From contig JAIEMH010000212.1 in the NCBI GenBank assembly GCA_019752245.1, positions 1 to 7,473 on the forward strand: a stretch of DNA of 7,473 bases, written 5' to 3'. This stretch comes from Flavobacteriaceae bacterium (lineage in GTDB: Bacteria > Bacteroidota > Bacteroidia > Flavobacteriales > Flavobacteriaceae). The notes beneath the pieces were generated by a model. It saw nothing but the letters and a program-made list of their open reading frames with translations. It did not search any database and had not been told where the DNA came from. How positions within the stretch are numbered: position 1 is the first letter of the stretch; every line of letters begins with the position of its first letter. Both the position numbers and the translations under genes were made by a program. Positions 6,107 to 7,473 of the stretch are shown piece after piece.

Positions 6107-7342
6107 TTGAACTTAGAACATTTCATAGCCAAACGCCTCATTACTGCCAAAGACCATAAAAGTAGTATATCTGCTCCAATAATAAAAATTGCCATTGCTG
6201 CTATTGCATTAGGAATAATAATGATGATAGTTTCTGTTGCTACAGGTATTGGATTACAACAAAAAATACGCCAAAAAGTTTCTGCTTTCAACGGACACAT
6301 AATAATTTCTGCTTTCAATGGAAATCAATCCGATGTAAGTACAGATCCAATTTCTATTCATCAAAAGTTTTACCCAAAATTTAAATCTGTTCAAGGAATA
6401 AGCCATGTTCAAGCAGTTGCTACGAAATTGGGAATGATTAGAACAGAATCTGCTTTTGAAGGTATTACATATAAAGGCGTAGGTAAAGATTATAAATGGG
6501 ATTATATTAAAGAGTACTTGATTTCGGGAACAATTCCAAATCTACGAACTAACTTAAATCAAGAAGTTGTAATATCAGAATATTTAGCAAATAGATTAAA
6601 TCTAAAATTAGGAGATAGTTTCAATACATTCTTTGTAGATGAAGGGCAAAGCAAAATGCCAAAAAGTCGTAGATTCAAGATAGTCGGGATTTATAATTCA
6701 GGGTTTCAAGAATTCGATGCTGCATTTGTAATAGGAGACTTACGTCATCTTCAAAAAATTAATAAATGGAGTCCAGATCAAATAGGCTCATTTGAAGTTT
6801 TTGTTGATGACTTTACAAAGATCAAAGAAAAAGGCGATGAAGTTTACAATGAAACCTCTTCGATATTGAATTCGCAGACAATTGTAGAGAAATACTATTA
6901 CATTTTTGATTGGTTAAAGCTTTTCGATTTTAATATAATTGTCATTCTAATAATAATGATAGTGGTTTCAACAATCAATATGGTGGTAGCGCTATTAGTC
7001 TTAATCTTAGAAAGAACACAAATGATAGGGATTCTCAAATCAATGGGTTCTAATAATTGGTCTATAAGAAAAATTTTTCTTTACAATGCATTCTATTTAA
7101 TTATAAGAGGTCTTTTCTGGGGAGATATAATAGGACTAGGTTTGTTAATAATTCAAAAGTACTTTGGAATAATAAAACTAAATCCCGAGAGCTACTATGT
7201 CAATGTTGCTCCTGTAGAAATAAACATACTTTATATAATAGTACTTAACATTGGCACAATTGTTATTTGCCTTATTGTTTTGTTAATCCCATCCTATATA
7301 ATAGCCAAAATTTCACCAGCAAAAACTATTCGTTTCGATTAA
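6107..7342 (+). CDS. ABC transporter permease, FtsX/LolC-LolE type
   Basis: This is a 411-residue inner-membrane permease with MacB/FtsX topology. It has a short cytosolic N-terminus (FIAKRLI), TM1 at about 25-50 and a periplasmic domain of about 51-270. TM2 (277-300) is followed by ERTQMIGILKSMG (302-314), which is the coupling helix expected to meet an ABC ATPase. TM3 is about 323-350 and TM4 about 374-398, ending in SPAKTIRFD. This order and length match LolC/LolE-like subunits that move lipoproteins from the inner membrane, but MacB-like or other FtsX permeases have the same layout. No ATPase gene is in the window. The start is TTG at 6107: the preceding in-frame codon is TAG, and the first in-frame ATG falls inside TM1. 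The palindromic repeat after the stop probably ends the transcript. Confidence 0.86.
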   Translation: MNLEHFIAKRLITAKDHKSSISAPIIKIAIAAIALGIIMMIVSVATGIGLQQKIRQKVSAFNGHIIISAFNGNQSDVSTDPISIHQKFYPKFKSVQGISHVQAVATKLGMIRTESAFEGITYKGVGKDYKWDYIKEYLISGTIPNLRTNLNQEVVISEYLANRLNLKLGDSFNTFFVDEGQSKMPKSRRFKIVGIYNSGFQEFDAAFVIGDLRHLQKINKWSPDQIGSFEVFVDDFTKIKEKGDEVYNETSSILNSQTIVEKYYYIFDWLKLFDFNIIVILIIMIVVSTINMVVALLVLILERTQMIGILKSMGSNNWSIRKIFLYNAFYLIIRGLFWGDIIGLGLLIIQKYFGIIKLNPESYYVNVAPVEINILYIIVLNIGTIVICLIVLLIPSYIIAKISPAKTIRFD

Positions 7343-7450
7343 GGAGCGATTGTTTCGTGCATTTTCTGCGATGTATTTACCTGCTTTCGCTACAATAAAA
7401 GCTATTTTTAAGAAAAAACGGCTTTTGTTTTCACTACAATCGGGGCTATT
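7343..7450. repeat. Palindromic intergenic repeat, copy 2, with a two-way terminator hairpin
   Basis: Read on the minus strand this begins TAGCCCCGATTG (7448-7437), one base different from the same 12 bases of copy 1, and has GTAGCGAAAGCAGG where copy 1 has ATAGTGGAAAGCTGG. The core stem is 7397-7409 with 7414-7426 (11 standard pairs, one wobble, one mismatch) around a four-base loop. AAAAGC faces GCTTTT, so T-rich tracts follow the stem on both strands, fitting a terminator in both directions. CGCTACAAT (7388-7396) and CACTACAAT (7432-7440) flank the stem as direct repeats. Outer CGATTGT (7347-7353) pairs with ACAATCG (7436-7442). It begins directly after the permease stop. Confidence 0.6.
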
Positions 7451-7473
7451 TTGGTAATCCATTTGAGAAGAGA

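Noticed and set aside
6103..6318. 71-codon minus-strand frame with an Ile-rich hydrophobic run
   Set aside because: It is the mirror of TM1 of the permease; hydrophobic codons read backwards give this effect.
1..7473. CRISPR array, transposase, tRNA, phage or defence gene
   Set aside because: No regularly spaced repeats of CRISPR type, no transposase or integrase motifs, no tRNA-like cloverleaf and no defence domains were seen on either strand.

Overview
The window looks like an ordinary chromosomal stretch from a member of the Bacteroidota, most likely Flavobacterium or a close relative. The DNA is AT-rich. Gene starts lack Shine-Dalgarno boxes and sit in A-rich leaders. Several exact TAnnTTTG (-7) promoter motifs occur ahead of genes, and three small proteins have signal peptides ending in A/S before Gln, as is common in this phylum. 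The protein set also fits: stand-alone TonB C-terminal domains, a DUF2059 protein, a NamZ/DUF1343 lipoprotein and a Lol-like permease. This assignment rests on reading the sequence only.

Layout. 16-2121 is a rightward block: queE (7-carboxy-7-deazaguanine synthase), two small exported paralogs made almost only of a TonB C-terminal domain, and an exported DUF2059 protein, closed by a strong intrinsic terminator (2145-2180). 2122-2294 holds that terminator and a possible 16-codon ORF. 2295-3452 is a class-V PLP enzyme of the isopenicillin-N-epimerase-like group. It converges on a SAM-dependent methyltransferase (3538-4236, minus), with a palindromic repeat filling the gap between the two stop codons. 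The methyltransferase diverges from a YkgJ-type cysteine-cluster protein (4290-4787), which converges, 11 bp apart, on a NamZ-like exo-N-acetylmuramidase lipoprotein (4799-6019, minus). That gene diverges from an FtsX/LolC/E-type permease with a TTG start (6107-7342). The right edge carries a second, diverged copy of the palindromic repeat, in the opposite orientation.

How the genes relate. No single pathway links them. QueE serves queuosine synthesis. The TonB-domain proteins, DUF2059 protein, NamZ and permease are envelope functions. The PLP enzyme, methyltransferase and cysteine-cluster protein have no substrate that can be read from context. I see no mobile element, phage, CRISPR array, tRNA, rRNA or defence system. 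The points most worth a second look are the two repeat copies, a palindrome lying on the -7 box of the DUF2059 gene, the tandem TonB-domain proteins without a membrane anchor, and the small ORF ahead of the PLP enzyme.
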